A stretch of 64,000 nucleotides of DNA, taken from Nitrospinaceae bacterium (lineage in GTDB: Bacteria > Nitrospinota > Nitrospinia > Nitrospinales > VA-1). Location of the stretch: NCBI GenBank assembly GCA_021604505.1, contig BQJC01000002.1, positions 434,001 through 498,000 of the forward strand, in the 5' to 3' direction. Every line of letters begins with the position of its first letter. The first letter of the stretch is position 1. Below, piece by piece: positions 27,583 to 36,166 of the stretch. Below the pieces are notes generated by a model, which did no database searches, was not told the origin of the DNA, and saw only the letters and a program-made list of their open reading frames with translations. A program made the translations under genes and the position numbers.

Positions 27583-28377
27583 TCACCGAAAGCGCATCCT
27601 GCTTTCAAGGGTGAGCACCCCCCGCGACATCAGCAGAGTGAGGATCAAGTAGGTCAAGGCCACATAGGTGTAAGTCTCAAAATAGTTGAAATGCCGGGTG
27701 GCGTATTCGTTCCCGATGCGCAAAATATCGGTGATGGCGAGGACGGAAACCAGACTGGTGTCTTTTAACATCCCAAGCGTCTGATTGCCGATGGCAGGCA
27801 CGATGGTGCGCATCGCCTGCGGCAGAATGATCTGGAACATGGCCTGTCGTTCGGTCATTCCCAGACTGCGAGCGGCTTCGCCCTGCTCTTTGGGAATGGA
27901 CTCGATACCGGCCCGGAACACATCCGCCATATAAGCCCCGTAACACAGCCCGAATCCAAGAACCGCGGCGGCGAATGCCGGGATGTGAAGATATTGTCCA
28001 AGAGCGTAATAGACATAAAACAGCAGAACCAGCAAAGGAATGCCGCGCAGAATCTCGGTGTAGAACGATGCCGCGATTTGAATTCCCCGGTAACGGGAAA
28101 GTTTTCCAAACGCTACCAGGAGCCCCGCGAAAATGGCGGACGCACTGCCTAACAAAGTAACTGCAAGAGTGTATAAGATTCCCTGCGGAAGGAGAGGGAG
28201 CAGTTTCAGATAATCTTTCGCTGCGCTTTCGGGGAGAAACGTATCCCTGGCCGGTAGATATACCAGGAATAAAATACTTCCTGCAACGGCGATGTTCCAC
28301 GCCCAGTGCTGGGGGCTTGTGGAAAGGGTTGAAGGTTTCTTTCGACTCGCTTTAATTTTTTGCAGATCGAGATCCAT
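27583..28377 (-). CDS. Amino-acid ABC transporter permease (HisM/GlnP family)
   Basis: The 264-residue inner-membrane permease has about five helices after a 35-residue charged N-terminus. The EAA loop that docks to the ATPase is present (EAARSLGMTERQAMFQIILPQAMRTIVPA), as is the family's ILRGIPLLVLLFYVYYAL segment. It is the last gene of a three-gene operon: ATPase, binding protein, permease. Only 3 nt separate it from the binding-protein stop. With no second permease present it probably works as a homodimer. Polar amino acids are the likely substrate. Confidence 0.9.
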   Translation of the reverse strand: MDLDLQKIKASRKKPSTLSTSPQHWAWNIAVAGSILFLVYLPARDTFLPESAAKDYLKLLPLLPQGILYTLAVTLLGSASAIFAGLLVAFGKLSRYRGIQIAASFYTEILRGIPLLVLLFYVYYALGQYLHIPAFAAAVLGFGLCYGAYMADVFRAGIESIPKEQGEAARSLGMTERQAMFQIILPQAMRTIVPAIGNQTLGMLKDTSLVSVLAITDILRIGNEYATRHFNYFETYTYVALTYLILTLLMSRGVLTLESRMRFR

Positions 28378-28380
28378 ACG

Positions 28381-29223
28381 CTACGGCCCCGTATGAGTGG
28401 AGTTTAACTCTGGCACCTGCGCGGCGGCTCCCAGGTCCCATTTGGCGTGCAGTTTTTCCACGGTGCCGTCTTTTAGAAGATCCGTCAACGCCGCATTGAC
28501 CTTGGCCAGCAGTTTTGTGTCTTCTTTTCGAAAAACGATTCCGTAATGTTCCTCAGTGAGAATTTCTCCCACCATCTTGATCTTCTTGAAGTAATCCTTC
28601 TGCTGATTTTTGTAATACAGCGTTCCGGTGCTCTCACCCAAAACCGCATCGACTTCTCCATTGATGAGATCGGTCACCGCGTGGCCGTGGATGTCATAAC
28701 CCTTTTTCTTAAGAGCCGGGTATTTTTCTAGATAAAAATAGGCTGTCGTTCCTCGTTGCGCACCGGCGATGAGGTTTCGGTCGCTTAAGTCCTCAACCGA
28801 GCGGATGCCTTCCATGTCTTTCCGCACCACAAGCGCCAGACCGCTTTTAAGATAGGGAATGCTGAACGCCATCCTCTCCTTTCGTTCTTCGAGAATGGTG
28901 ATGGAACTCATCACCAGATCGAACTTGCCGGTGATCAGCCCGCCGAACAAACCCGGAAAGGCCACCGAGATGATCTCGACCTCAAACCCTGCCCGATCGG
29001 CAATGGCTTGTATGAGGTCCGGCTCGAATCCGGTCAATTGGTTCCGGTCGTTGATAAACGCCATGGGAATAAGATTGGTGTCTGTGGCCATGATGATTTT
29101 TTGTCTCGACGAGGATTCTTCGCTCTGCTTTTCTCCGCATCCTGGCCAGAAAAATGAAAAAGTCAGTAAGAAGAAAAGCGCAGGAATTTTTCCGGAACAA
29201 ACAGTCTTGATCAACTGGTTCAT
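28381..29223 (-). CDS. Amino-acid ABC transporter substrate-binding lipoprotein
   Basis: The 280-residue SBP_bac_3 protein has a signal sequence ending in a possible lipobox (FFWPGC, Cys at about 29), followed by the two-lobed binding fold. Landmarks are MAFINDRNQLTGFEPDLIQAIADRAG, FDLVMSSITILEERKERMAFSIPY and VGEILTEEHYGIVFRKEDTKL. Arg and Asp positions that hold the amino-acid backbone in this family (R-K near 130, D-A near 188) appear conserved. It delivers substrate to the permease encoded 3 nt downstream. Confidence 0.9.
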   Translation of the reverse strand: MNQLIKTVCSGKIPALFFLLTFSFFWPGCGEKQSEESSSRQKIIMATDTNLIPMAFINDRNQLTGFEPDLIQAIADRAGFEVEIISVAFPGLFGGLITGKFDLVMSSITILEERKERMAFSIPYLKSGLALVVRKDMEGIRSVEDLSDRNLIAGAQRGTTAYFYLEKYPALKKKGYDIHGHAVTDLINGEVDAVLGESTGTLYYKNQQKDYFKKIKMVGEILTEEHYGIVFRKEDTKLLAKVNAALTDLLKDGTVEKLHAKWDLGAAAQVPELNSTHTGP

Positions 29224-29244
29224 CTTGGGTCCTTTCGGGCGTAT

Positions 29245-30327
29245 TCAATCCTTGAATTGCATGACGTCTTTTGCCGAGAACAGGATTTCCACCCGGTCTC
29301 CAGTGTCCAATGGGGTAAATTTATCCTGCCCCGAATCGTGCGGGACGGATACAGTGCACATTTGCCGGTTTTCCAATTTGGTTTGATACTGGGTTTGGTT
29401 TCCCAGAAAAGTTTTTTCGGCGATGAGAGCCTTCACGCGGTTATACGATGGTCCCATTGTCCTTTCCGAATGAAAAAACATTTTCTCCGGCCGGATGAAA
29501 CAGGAAACCGCCTTGCCGGGCGGGTAATCTGACCTGGGTTCACAATTGATTTTGACGCCGCCTCCCAGTGCGACGACGGTATGATCGGCGTTTTGCCGTT
29601 CGACCTTGCCGGAAAACCGGTTCACAGCCCCTAAGAACCCGGCGACGAAGGGCGACTTTGGGTGATTATATAAATCGGCAGGGGCGCCCACCTGCAAAAG
29701 CCGGCCCTCCTCGAGGATACCCATGCGATGGGCTAGGCCCATTGCCTCTTCCTGATCGTGGGTGACGAACAGGAAGGTGATGCCGAGAGTTTTTTGCATT
29801 TCCCGCAATTCTTCACGCAAACTCTGCCGAAGACCGGCGTCCAAAGCGGAAAGCGGTTCATCCAGCAGAAGGATTTTAGGCCGGTTGATGATGGCGCGGG
29901 CGATGGCGACCCGCTGCGATTCTCCTCCGCTCAGCCGGCCCGGGTAAGCGTCGCGCAATGGAGTGAGACGGGTGATCTCCAGGATCTCAGCGATCCGTCG
30001 TGCGATTTCTGGTTCTGGCGTTTTGCGGATTCTTAATCCCACGGCGATGTTATCGTAAACCGACATGTGTGGAAACAGGGCGTGGTTTTGAAAAATGAAG
30101 CCCACCGGTCGTCGTTCTACGGGTAAGGGGACGACATCTTTACCGTCGATTAAAATGGCTCCGCGGTCCGGTTTCTCGAATCCGGCCAGCAGTCGAAGCA
30201 GGGTGGTTTTACCGCAACCACTTCGGCCCAGCAGGATGAATCGTTCGCCGGCTGAGATTTCAAGAGACACCTCCTCAATAACGGTGTTTCCGGAGAAAGA
30301 TTTTGAAAGAGACTTTAGATGAACCAT
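29245..30327 (-). CDS. ABC transporter ATPase with C-terminal TOBE region (PotA/FbpC-like)
   Basis: The 360-residue ATPase has Walker A GRSGCGKTT (34-42), Q-loop FQNHALFPHMSVYDN, signature LSGGESQRVAIARA, Walker B LLLDEPLSALDA and the switch His in VTHDQEEAM. Beyond about 235 there is a TOBE/OB-type regulatory region (GKVERQNADHTVV, SCFIRPEKMF). Amino-acid permeases normally use GlnQ/HisP ATPases of about 240 residues without this tail. The ATPase type (spermidine, iron or sugar class) therefore does not match the permease and binding protein it is co-transcribed with. Walker and signature residues are intact. Confidence 0.9.
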   Translation of the reverse strand: MVHLKSLSKSFSGNTVIEEVSLEISAGERFILLGRSGCGKTTLLRLLAGFEKPDRGAILIDGKDVVPLPVERRPVGFIFQNHALFPHMSVYDNIAVGLRIRKTPEPEIARRIAEILEITRLTPLRDAYPGRLSGGESQRVAIARAIINRPKILLLDEPLSALDAGLRQSLREELREMQKTLGITFLFVTHDQEEAMGLAHRMGILEEGRLLQVGAPADLYNHPKSPFVAGFLGAVNRFSGKVERQNADHTVVALGGGVKINCEPRSDYPPGKAVSCFIRPEKMFFHSERTMGPSYNRVKALIAEKTFLGNQTQYQTKLENRQMCTVSVPHDSGQDKFTPLDTGDRVEILFSAKDVMQFKD

Positions 30328-30519
30328 AATCCGCTTAAGTGAAAAAGGTGTTTGGGCTCATGGTCATCGTTTCGCCAAAAGGAGAAATGGTTTTCCGATG
30401 AACCCCGGCTAGCGATGTGAAATGTTAAAAGCTTGCAACCAGACGGCATTTTATATAAATTTGCCCCTCGATGACACCTCAAACGCTGGATAGCGGAAAA
30501 GCTTAATAAGGGAGAAGGA

Positions 30520-31785
30520 ATGCGAGTATTGATCATTGGCGGAGGAGGCCGGGAACACGCCCTGGCCTGGAAGATCGGACACAGTCCAAAGGTGGAAGAG
30601 GTCTTTTGTGCGCCGGGCAATGCCGGGACCACTGAGGTGGCGATTAATGTAGATATCCCTGCCGACGATATCGACCGCCTGCTCAAATTTGCTCTGGAAA
30701 AAAAAATCCACCTCACGGTGGTGGGGCCGGAACAACCGCTGGTGCTGGGAATTGTCGACCGGTTCCGGGAAAAGGGCTTACGAATTTTTGGTCCGACTGC
30801 CGAAGCTGCTGAACTGGAGGGCAGTAAAGTGTTCTCTAAAGATCTGATGAAAAAATACGGCATTCCCACCGCCAAATATCATGCTTCTACCTCCGCCGAA
30901 GAAGCGCTGGATTACGCGAAAAAAAGTGAAGGGCCGTGCGTGATTAAAGCAGACGGACTGGCGGCGGGCAAGGGCGTCATCATTTGCAAAACATCCGCCG
31001 ATGCGGTTAAAGCCATCACTTCCATCATGGTCGACAAAAACTTCGGCGAAGCCGGAGCCACCATTGTGAATGAAGAGTTTTTAGAAGGGCAGGAAGTCTC
31101 GTTGCTGGCGTTTACCGACGGTAAAACGGTGTTGCCGCTGGACTCGGCCCAGGATCACAAGGCTGCGTACGATGGAGATAAAGGGCCGAATACTGGAGGC
31201 ATGGGCGCTTATTCGCCCGCTCCAGTGTTCACCGAGGCTCTGCGCCGACAAGTCATGGAAACCATCATGATTCCGACAGTGGAAGCCATGCGAAAAGAAG
31301 GTCGACTTTATCAGGGCATCCTGTACGCAGGGCTGATGCTCACAGCAAGCGGACCCAGGGTGTTGGAATTTAACGCCCGATTTGGCGACCCAGAAACACA
31401 GCCGCTTCTCATGCGTATGGAGAGCGACATTGTTTCCCTCTTTGAAGCCTGCATCGACGGAACCCTGGATAAAGAGAAGGTGGAATGGAAACCGCAATCG
31501 GCGGTGTGCGTGGTGATGGCGGCTCACGGCTATCCCGGCTCCTACGAAAAAGGCAAAGCGATTCTCGGCTTGGAGGCGGCGGGGGAAATCCCCGATGTGG
31601 TGGTGTTTCACGCCGGGACAAAGTCGTCCGCAAAAGAAGTCCTCACCAACGGCGGCAGGGTTATAGGCGTTACCGCCCTGGGAAATGATACGAAATCCGC
31701 TATCGCCAGTGCTTATCGTGCGGTGGATAAAATTTCATGGGACGGGGTGCATTTTAGGAAGGATATCGGCGGGAAAGCGAAGTGA
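30520..31785 (+). CDS. purD: Phosphoribosylamine-glycine ligase
   Basis: The 421-residue ATP-grasp enzyme joins glycine to phosphoribosylamine, the second step of de novo purine synthesis. It starts MRVLIIGGGGREHALAWKI, has VVGPEQPLVLGIVDRF, KYGIPTAKY, the ATP-grasp core IKADGLAAGKGVIIC, the metal-binding FNARFGDPETQPLLMRM and a PurD C-domain ending VHFRKDIGGKAK. Length is typical. GGGAGAAGGA lies just upstream of the ATG. No other pur gene is adjacent. Confidence 0.97.
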   Translation: MRVLIIGGGGREHALAWKIGHSPKVEEVFCAPGNAGTTEVAINVDIPADDIDRLLKFALEKKIHLTVVGPEQPLVLGIVDRFREKGLRIFGPTAEAAELEGSKVFSKDLMKKYGIPTAKYHASTSAEEALDYAKKSEGPCVIKADGLAAGKGVIICKTSADAVKAITSIMVDKNFGEAGATIVNEEFLEGQEVSLLAFTDGKTVLPLDSAQDHKAAYDGDKGPNTGGMGAYSPAPVFTEALRRQVMETIMIPTVEAMRKEGRLYQGILYAGLMLTASGPRVLEFNARFGDPETQPLLMRMESDIVSLFEACIDGTLDKEKVEWKPQSAVCVVMAAHGYPGSYEKGKAILGLEAAGEIPDVVVFHAGTKSSAKEVLTNGGRVIGVTALGNDTKSAIASAYRAVDKISWDGVHFRKDIGGKAK

Positions 31786-31824
31786 TCTCCGTAAGATTAT
31801 AAATCATAAATAAGGAACCCGAAT

Positions 31825-31850
31825 TAAATATTCCCGCTCAGGAATATTTA
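31825..31850. promoter_or_regulatory. Operator-like inverted repeat 1 upstream of hipBA
   Basis: Perfect 10-bp arms TAAATATTCC and GGAATATTTA are separated by CGCTCA. The core ATTCCCG..C.GGAAT resembles repeat 2. Probable HipB site. Confidence 0.6.
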
Positions 31851-31875
31851 AAGGTGTATTGCGGTTAAATTACCA

Positions 31876-31899
31876 TATTATTCCCGATCGGGAATAATA
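31876..31899. promoter_or_regulatory. Operator-like inverted repeat 2 upstream of hipBA
   Basis: A perfect 24-bp palindrome centred on CCCGATCGGG with TATTATT/AATAATA flanks. It lies just upstream of the -35 hexamer, so a bound repressor could block polymerase. Confidence 0.65.
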
Positions 31900-31902
31900 A
31901 AC

Positions 31903-31931
31903 TTGATTTTTGCTTGGATCACCCTTAATAT
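31903..31931 (+). promoter_or_regulatory. Sigma70-type promoter for hipBA
   Basis: TTGATT (31903-31908) and TAATAT (31926-31931) are separated by 17 nt. The -10 lies inside the 40-bp palindrome. Confidence 0.5.
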
Positions 31932-31957
31932 TACCGTACGGTAATATTAAGGGTGAT
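31918..31957. promoter_or_regulatory. 40-bp perfect palindrome over the hipB translation start region
   Basis: Twenty bases on each side pair without mismatch around TACCGTACGGTA. The palindrome includes the -10 and the AAGGG ribosome-binding site of hipB. It may be a third HipB operator; as RNA it could also fold and hide the Shine-Dalgarno. Confidence 0.7.
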
Positions 31958-31961
31958 GATA

Positions 31962-32186
31962 ATGAAATCCACACCAGAACAAATTGGCAAGCTGATCAAG
32001 GAAACGCGCAAAAGCCTGAACCTGACTCAGAAGGATTTGGCACTTACGTCCGGGACGGGGTTGCGTTTCATCATTGACCTGGAAAAGGGCAAGCCCACCT
32101 GTCGGCTCGCAAAGGTGTTGACCGTTCTTCATACCCTGGGGATTCGCCTGACGTTCACTCCTCCACCCGTAGTCAGGCAGAAGTAA
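31962..32186 (+). CDS. hipB: HipB-type antitoxin, XRE-family regulator
   Basis: The 74-residue protein is a single XRE helix-turn-helix: GKLIKETRKSLNLTQKDLAL (helices 1-2) then TGLRFIIDLEKGKPTC and LAKVLTVLHTLGIRL. It ends with a short Pro-rich tail (TFTPPPVVRQK), similar in layout to HipB. GTG and ATG codons at 31953 and 31956 could also start, but AAGGG is best spaced (8 nt) for the ATG at 31962. hipA begins 3 nt after its stop. It is expected to neutralise HipA and repress the operon through the palindromes upstream. Confidence 0.9.
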   Translation: MKSTPEQIGKLIKETRKSLNLTQKDLALTSGTGLRFIIDLEKGKPTCRLAKVLTVLHTLGIRLTFTPPPVVRQK

Positions 32187-32189
32187 GTC

Positions 32190-33482
32190 ATGGCCAGCAC
32201 TCTTGATGTTTATCTCAACAATAAATTAGTTGGCCATCTTATTCAGGATGATGATGGTCAGATGGGTTTCGATTATTCGAAAAACTGGCTGAAAGATCCT
32301 TTGGCTGTTCCCATATCGCATTCGCTTCCACTGAGGGAGACGGCTTTCTCACGGAAAGAATGCAGAGGATTTTTTGCGGGCATTTTGCCTGAAGAGAATA
32401 AGCGGAAAATCATTGCCGGTAATCTCGGAATCAGCGCTCAAAACGATTATGCCCTGCTGGAACAGATTGGCGGAGAATGCGCCGGGGCTGTGACGTTTGT
32501 TCCGGCGGGAGAGCCACTCCCTGAAAAAAACTACAGCTACCGCAGTTTGAATGAAACGGAACTGGCAGATATACTCACAGCATTGCCACGCCGTCCGTTG
32601 ATGGCTGGTGATGAAGGGGTGCGCCTTTCTCTCGCTGGAGTCCAGGATAAAATTGCCGTTCATGTTAATGGCGATAAAATTTTCATACCCCTTGGCGGCG
32701 CTCCCAGCACTCATATTCTGAAACCTGCTATCGAACGTTTCGAAGGGGTCGTCTTTAACGAAGCTTATTGCATGAAATTGGCAACCAAGGTTGGTTTGTC
32801 TACTGCCAAGGTAGAAATACGTCACGTGGACGGGATTGATTACCTGTTGGTAAAACGCTATGATCGCAAACCGGTTCCTGTTCCGCCCCATTTAAGTGTA
32901 TGGCGTATTTTGATCAATTCTTATGCCAGGCGTCTGCATCAAGAGGATTTTTGTCAGGCTCTTTCCATTCCACCAGAAAAAAAATATCAGAGCGAAGGAG
33001 GGCCATCTTTAAAGCAGTGCTTTGAATTATTACGAGATGTTTCATCAGTTCCCGCGGTTGATCTTCGGTATTTTCTTGATGGAGTGATTTTTAATGTCTT
33101 GATAGGTAACAACGATGCCCATGGCAAGAATTTTTCGCTACTCTACCAGGAGAGGGAGACCTTGCTAACGGGAGGTGAGGGAATAAGATTAGCTCCGCTT
33201 TATGATTTGGTGAGCACTGTTTATTACCCTGATCTCACCAAAAAAATGGCTATGAAGATTGGTGGTGAATATGTATCAGATAAACTTGTCCCTAGGCATT
33301 TTGAAAAACTAGCGGAGGAAGCCGGTTTGGCCAAACCGATGGTTGTCAGGCGTGTACCGGAACTAGCGGAGGAAGTGCTTGCCGGTCTGGCGGAAATTGA
33401 AATTGATCATGAAGTGGTTTGCAAACTAATCACACTCATCAAGGAGCGATGTGAATTCTTTATCAATCGTTTCAAGGCATGA
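32190..33482 (+). CDS. hipA: HipA-type Ser/Thr kinase toxin
   Basis: The 430-residue protein kinase toxin is full length. The N-terminal subdomain has the usual GYDxxW-like entry (MGFDYSKNWL) and AFFAGLLPE-like GFFAGILPEENKR. The Gly-rich loop LSLAGVQDKIAV carries the autophosphorylatable Ser at 147, followed by HILKPA. The catalytic loop NNDAHGKNFSLLY has Asp309, and APLYDLVST supplies the Mg-binding Asp. In E. coli, HipA phosphorylates glutamyl-tRNA synthetase and promotes persistence; the target here is inferred only by homology. No active-site residue appears lost. Confidence 0.95.
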   Translation: MASTLDVYLNNKLVGHLIQDDDGQMGFDYSKNWLKDPLAVPISHSLPLRETAFSRKECRGFFAGILPEENKRKIIAGNLGISAQNDYALLEQIGGECAGAVTFVPAGEPLPEKNYSYRSLNETELADILTALPRRPLMAGDEGVRLSLAGVQDKIAVHVNGDKIFIPLGGAPSTHILKPAIERFEGVVFNEAYCMKLATKVGLSTAKVEIRHVDGIDYLLVKRYDRKPVPVPPHLSVWRILINSYARRLHQEDFCQALSIPPEKKYQSEGGPSLKQCFELLRDVSSVPAVDLRYFLDGVIFNVLIGNNDAHGKNFSLLYQERETLLTGGEGIRLAPLYDLVSTVYYPDLTKKMAMKIGGEYVSDKLVPRHFEKLAEEAGLAKPMVVRRVPELAEEVLAGLAEIEIDHEVVCKLITLIKERCEFFINRFKA

Positions 33483-33494
33483 GAAGGCAGTCTT

Positions 33495-33512
33495 GGGGGT
33501 GAAATTTCCCCC
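33495..33512. terminator. Possible hairpin after hipA
   Basis: GGGGG and CCCCC flank TGAAATTT 12 nt after the hipA stop, without a U-tract. It could end transcription from either side of this convergent junction. The next 30 bp contain degenerate GCCGT/GGTC/GACCGT repeats. Confidence 0.35.
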
Positions 33513-33538
33513 GGCCGTGAGCCGTCGGTCGTGGACCG

Positions 33539-33919
33539 TCAGTCCAATTGCGGTTCCTTGATGTCTTCGACCTTATCCATTTGTTTATCGAAGAGTTTGT
33601 GTGACAAAAACCACGACCCCCACGAGACGATCACTACCGTCGCGATGCCGATGGTACCCCACAGCCCGACATTCCCGGAGCTCGATATGCCCCTTAAAAA
33701 AACAAATGCGCCGAGCGGCAGAGCCATGATGAAGCCAAAGCAGGTGAGAAGCATGGAGCTTCGCGCGTAATACTTGGGCCTGACGTCAATATTGAGCTGG
33801 CCGAGGTATTTCTGATTTTCCGGTTCGGCGGCGTCTAAAAGCAGGACCTCCCCTTCGCATTTTGGACAATACTGTCCCCCCCAAAACGCGTTTTTGCATT
33901 GCAGACAAAATTTAACCAT
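33539..33919 (-). CDS. Zinc-ribbon membrane protein, 126 aa
   Basis: The N-terminus has a CxxC-x9-CxxC zinc ribbon (CLQCKNAFWGGQYCPKC, residues 5-21). Two hydrophobic segments follow (about 56-76 and 82-106), then an acidic tail. This architecture is common among small bacterial proteins of unknown role. It is convergent with hipA and divergent from the peptidase gene, with a 78-bp intergenic region. Confidence 0.7.
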   Translation of the reverse strand: MVKFCLQCKNAFWGGQYCPKCEGEVLLLDAAEPENQKYLGQLNIDVRPKYYARSSMLLTCFGFIMALPLGAFVFLRGISSSGNVGLWGTIGIATVVIVSWGSWFLSHKLFDKQMDKVEDIKEPQLD

Positions 33920-33997
33920 AATGATGATATTCCTTTTAAGGTGGATTTAGGATACCCTATTTCCACTCGCAGGATCAATTGAGATTCATTTTTACCT

Positions 33998-34804
33998 ATG
34001 CCCGAAAGTAAATACATATTGTTGACCCACGGGGGAGCGGGGTCAAAAGAAGAATATCAGGACGGCACCCTGCGCGCCGCTCAATTGGGTCTTGAGGTAT
34101 TGCAATCCGGCGCGACTCTTACGGATTCCCTGTGCCGGGCAGTGGCTGCGCTGGAGGACGATTCAAGGTTCAACGCCGGTGTGGGTTCGCACCCCCGCTC
34201 CGACGGGTCCGTGCAAATGGACGCGGCGGTGATGGACAGTCACGGTGAATTTGGCGCCGTTGCGGCGATGGAGGGGTTCAAAAACCCCATTCACGTGGCG
34301 CACGCCGTGACCCGTACCCAATACAAGGTTCTTGCAGACCGGGGAGCGGCGCAATTTGCGAAAAAAGCCGGGTTCGAAACCCTGTCACCAGATCAGGTCA
34401 TGGCCCGAGGCATGGATTTTTCGACCGGCGAGGGGACGACCGATACGGTCGGTTGCGTCGCCACCGATGGCAACAGCTTTGCCGCCGGGCTCAGTACCGG
34501 AGGCATTAGCGGCGCATCCCCCGGCAGGGTGGGCGATGTACCCCTGATCGGGTGTGGTTTGTACGCCGGATCGGCGGGAGCGGTTGCCGCCACGGGGGAC
34601 GGTGAGACCATCACCATGCATCTCACAGCGATTCGCGCCTACCAGATGTTGGAGCGGGGAGATCAGCCTGAAAAGGTCTTGGAAGAGGTGCTTCATTGGT
34701 TCCATCCGACCAAAGATGCGTTTGGATTGATTCTGATCAGTGACGATGGTTTTGCGGCAGGCAGTAACCGCACCATGGCCTGGTCCGTTTTAGAAGGAAA
34801 TTAA
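33998..34804 (+). CDS. Isoaspartyl peptidase/L-asparaginase family Ntn-hydrolase
   Basis: The 268-residue protein belongs to the plant-type asparaginase/isoaspartyl-dipeptidase family, which is made as a precursor and self-cleaves. Landmarks are THGGAGSKEEY, NAGVGSHPRSDGSVQMDAAVMD and the autocleavage site in TTDTVGCVATDG with nucleophile Thr150, then STGGISGASPGRVGDVPLIGCGLYA and GDGE. It is slightly shorter than the usual 300-320 residues, mainly at the linker. It degrades isoaspartyl dipeptides or asparagine. No obvious operon partner. Confidence 0.88.
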   Translation: MPESKYILLTHGGAGSKEEYQDGTLRAAQLGLEVLQSGATLTDSLCRAVAALEDDSRFNAGVGSHPRSDGSVQMDAAVMDSHGEFGAVAAMEGFKNPIHVAHAVTRTQYKVLADRGAAQFAKKAGFETLSPDQVMARGMDFSTGEGTTDTVGCVATDGNSFAAGLSTGGISGASPGRVGDVPLIGCGLYAGSAGAVAATGDGETITMHLTAIRAYQMLERGDQPEKVLEEVLHWFHPTKDAFGLILISDDGFAAGSNRTMAWSVLEGN

Positions 34805-34870
34805 CACGTTATCCAGTTGATCTTTTTCGGTAAAAGCGGTTAAATAACTCCCTTCCATCCCACCCAGAAA

Positions 34871-34945
<75 letters not shown>

Positions 34946-35009
34946 GTAAAACAAAGGGTTACCGGATTTCCTTCCTACCGATTTTCTTCAACTATGATAA
35001 TTTTTCTAG

Positions 35010-35147
35010 GACCGCTACTTTGAAGTACTCCCAAAAACCCCACTTTCTGAAGAGGTCTATTCTAAATACGATCCCTCGAAAGAACGTTTTCGTTCCCAAA
35101 ATTATCAAGATGATTTAAGATTGCAAAAATTGAAACGATCTCCGTGA
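35010..35147 (+). pseudogene. Coding remnant downstream of tRNA-Thr
   Basis: A frame of 45 codons directly after an in-frame TAG and lacking a start encodes DRYFEVLPKTPLSEEVYSKY followed by a charged tail. The residue balance looks like real protein. It lies 65 bp past the tRNA. It may be the 3' end of a lost gene, perhaps brought by an element that used the tRNA. No family is recognised. The rest of 34946-35226 holds nothing else. Confidence 0.3.
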
Positions 35148-35226
35148 ATCACACATATTGACCACAATCGCATGGCACATATTATTCGCTATAGATAGAA
35201 ATCCATAAACCGACAACCTCATTTGG

Positions 35227-35574
35227 TTATTGGCTTCGATAGGTATACAAAAAAATTACAGAACTAAAAACTATCAAACTCATGGAAGGCACCATTTTAT
35301 AAAAAGGGTTTTTTACTCTTAAATGGGTTAATACAGCCGCAACCATCAATACCGTTATCCCAGACGCACCTAAAAGGACAACATTTATGTCACTGCTGTA
35401 GAGCATCAAAGCGAAGGATAATTTTAATATCCCGACCAGATCCCTTAGCCAGGCAGGTAATTCATATAGCTTAAATTCCTCAATAATGTTCTGGTATCTT
35501 ACAACCCAAACAAAAAAAATAGAAGCAGCAATTAAAGCTTTAAGAGCATAAATAGCACTCGCTATATAAATCAC
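35227..35574 (-). CDS. DoxX-like small membrane protein
   Basis: The 115-residue product has four hydrophobic segments and the DoxX-like spacing: an F-x-x-x-(E) helix, LPAWLRDLVGILKLSFALML, then VLMVAAVLTHLRVKNP. A GTG start at 35574 follows AAGGAG by 7 nt. Members of this family are integral membrane proteins of unclear role. It is a single-gene unit. Confidence 0.65.
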   Translation of the reverse strand: MIYIASAIYALKALIAASIFFVWVVRYQNIIEEFKLYELPAWLRDLVGILKLSFALMLYSSDINVVLLGASGITVLMVAAVLTHLRVKNPFYKMVPSMSLIVFSSVIFLYTYRSQ

Positions 35575-35671
35575 GCTGATCTCCTTAATTAAAATTTTAA
35601 CTATCTGAAAACAGAAATGATGTGTTTGCAGATTTTCAATTAAAATTTGCTCGCTATAACGGGAAGATTAA

Positions 35672-36166
35672 TTAGACCCCTCTATATTCATTTGATGCGG
35701 CACTTTTTTTTTCACAGGGCACACCTGGGTTGAGCCCGCACTCATGCATTTTCAACAACTCCGATTCTAAAATCCTTTTATTTCCTTTGGCTAATCGCCG
35801 TGCCGAATAAAACTGTTTGGTGGCTTTCTCATGTTGCCCCGATTTATGAAAGCTTAAAGCCAGGTTGAAATATAAAATTCCCTGGCCCGGATCCCTTAAT
35901 TGCTGCGCCAAATTCAAAGCCTTTTTAAATTGTTCAATTGCTTTTTCGAAATGGCCCTGTTGATAAAGTTTGATACCCTGTCCATTGATTTGACCGATCT
36001 CAAGGTCAAAGCTCTTAGAGCCTTCCACTTTTGGAAGCTGGATTGGGATTTCATTTTCACCCCAGGCCGGTCCGATAAAAATCATCAACAAGCATCCAAA
36101 AATAAAAGTCACATTAAATAATTTTTTTAAACTTGGTATTTTCCTTATTACGTTATTTGTTTTCAT
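35672..36166 (-). CDS. Secreted TPR protein, 164 aa
   Basis: The product has an N-terminal hydrophobic segment (FNVTFIFGCLLMIFIGPAWG) predicting export, then two to three TPR helices (GQGIKLYQQGHFEKAIEQFKK, LYFNLALSFHKSGQHEKATK) and a Cys-containing tail (CGLNPGVPC). The ATG at 36166 overlaps the TGA of the preceding lipoprotein gene (ATGA), so translation is probably coupled. It may scaffold an envelope complex with that lipoprotein. No partner is known. Confidence 0.75.
   Translation of the reverse strand: MKTNNVIRKIPSLKKLFNVTFIFGCLLMIFIGPAWGENEIPIQLPKVEGSKSFDLEIGQINGQGIKLYQQGHFEKAIEQFKKALNLAQQLRDPGQGILYFNLALSFHKSGQHEKATKQFYSARRLAKGNKRILESELLKMHECGLNPGVPCEKKSAASNEYRGV

Noticed and set aside
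30315-30875. 186-codon minus-strand frame over the start of purD
   Set aside because: It is antisense to the well-conserved PurD N-terminus; its Ser/Arg/Pro-rich product has no domain.
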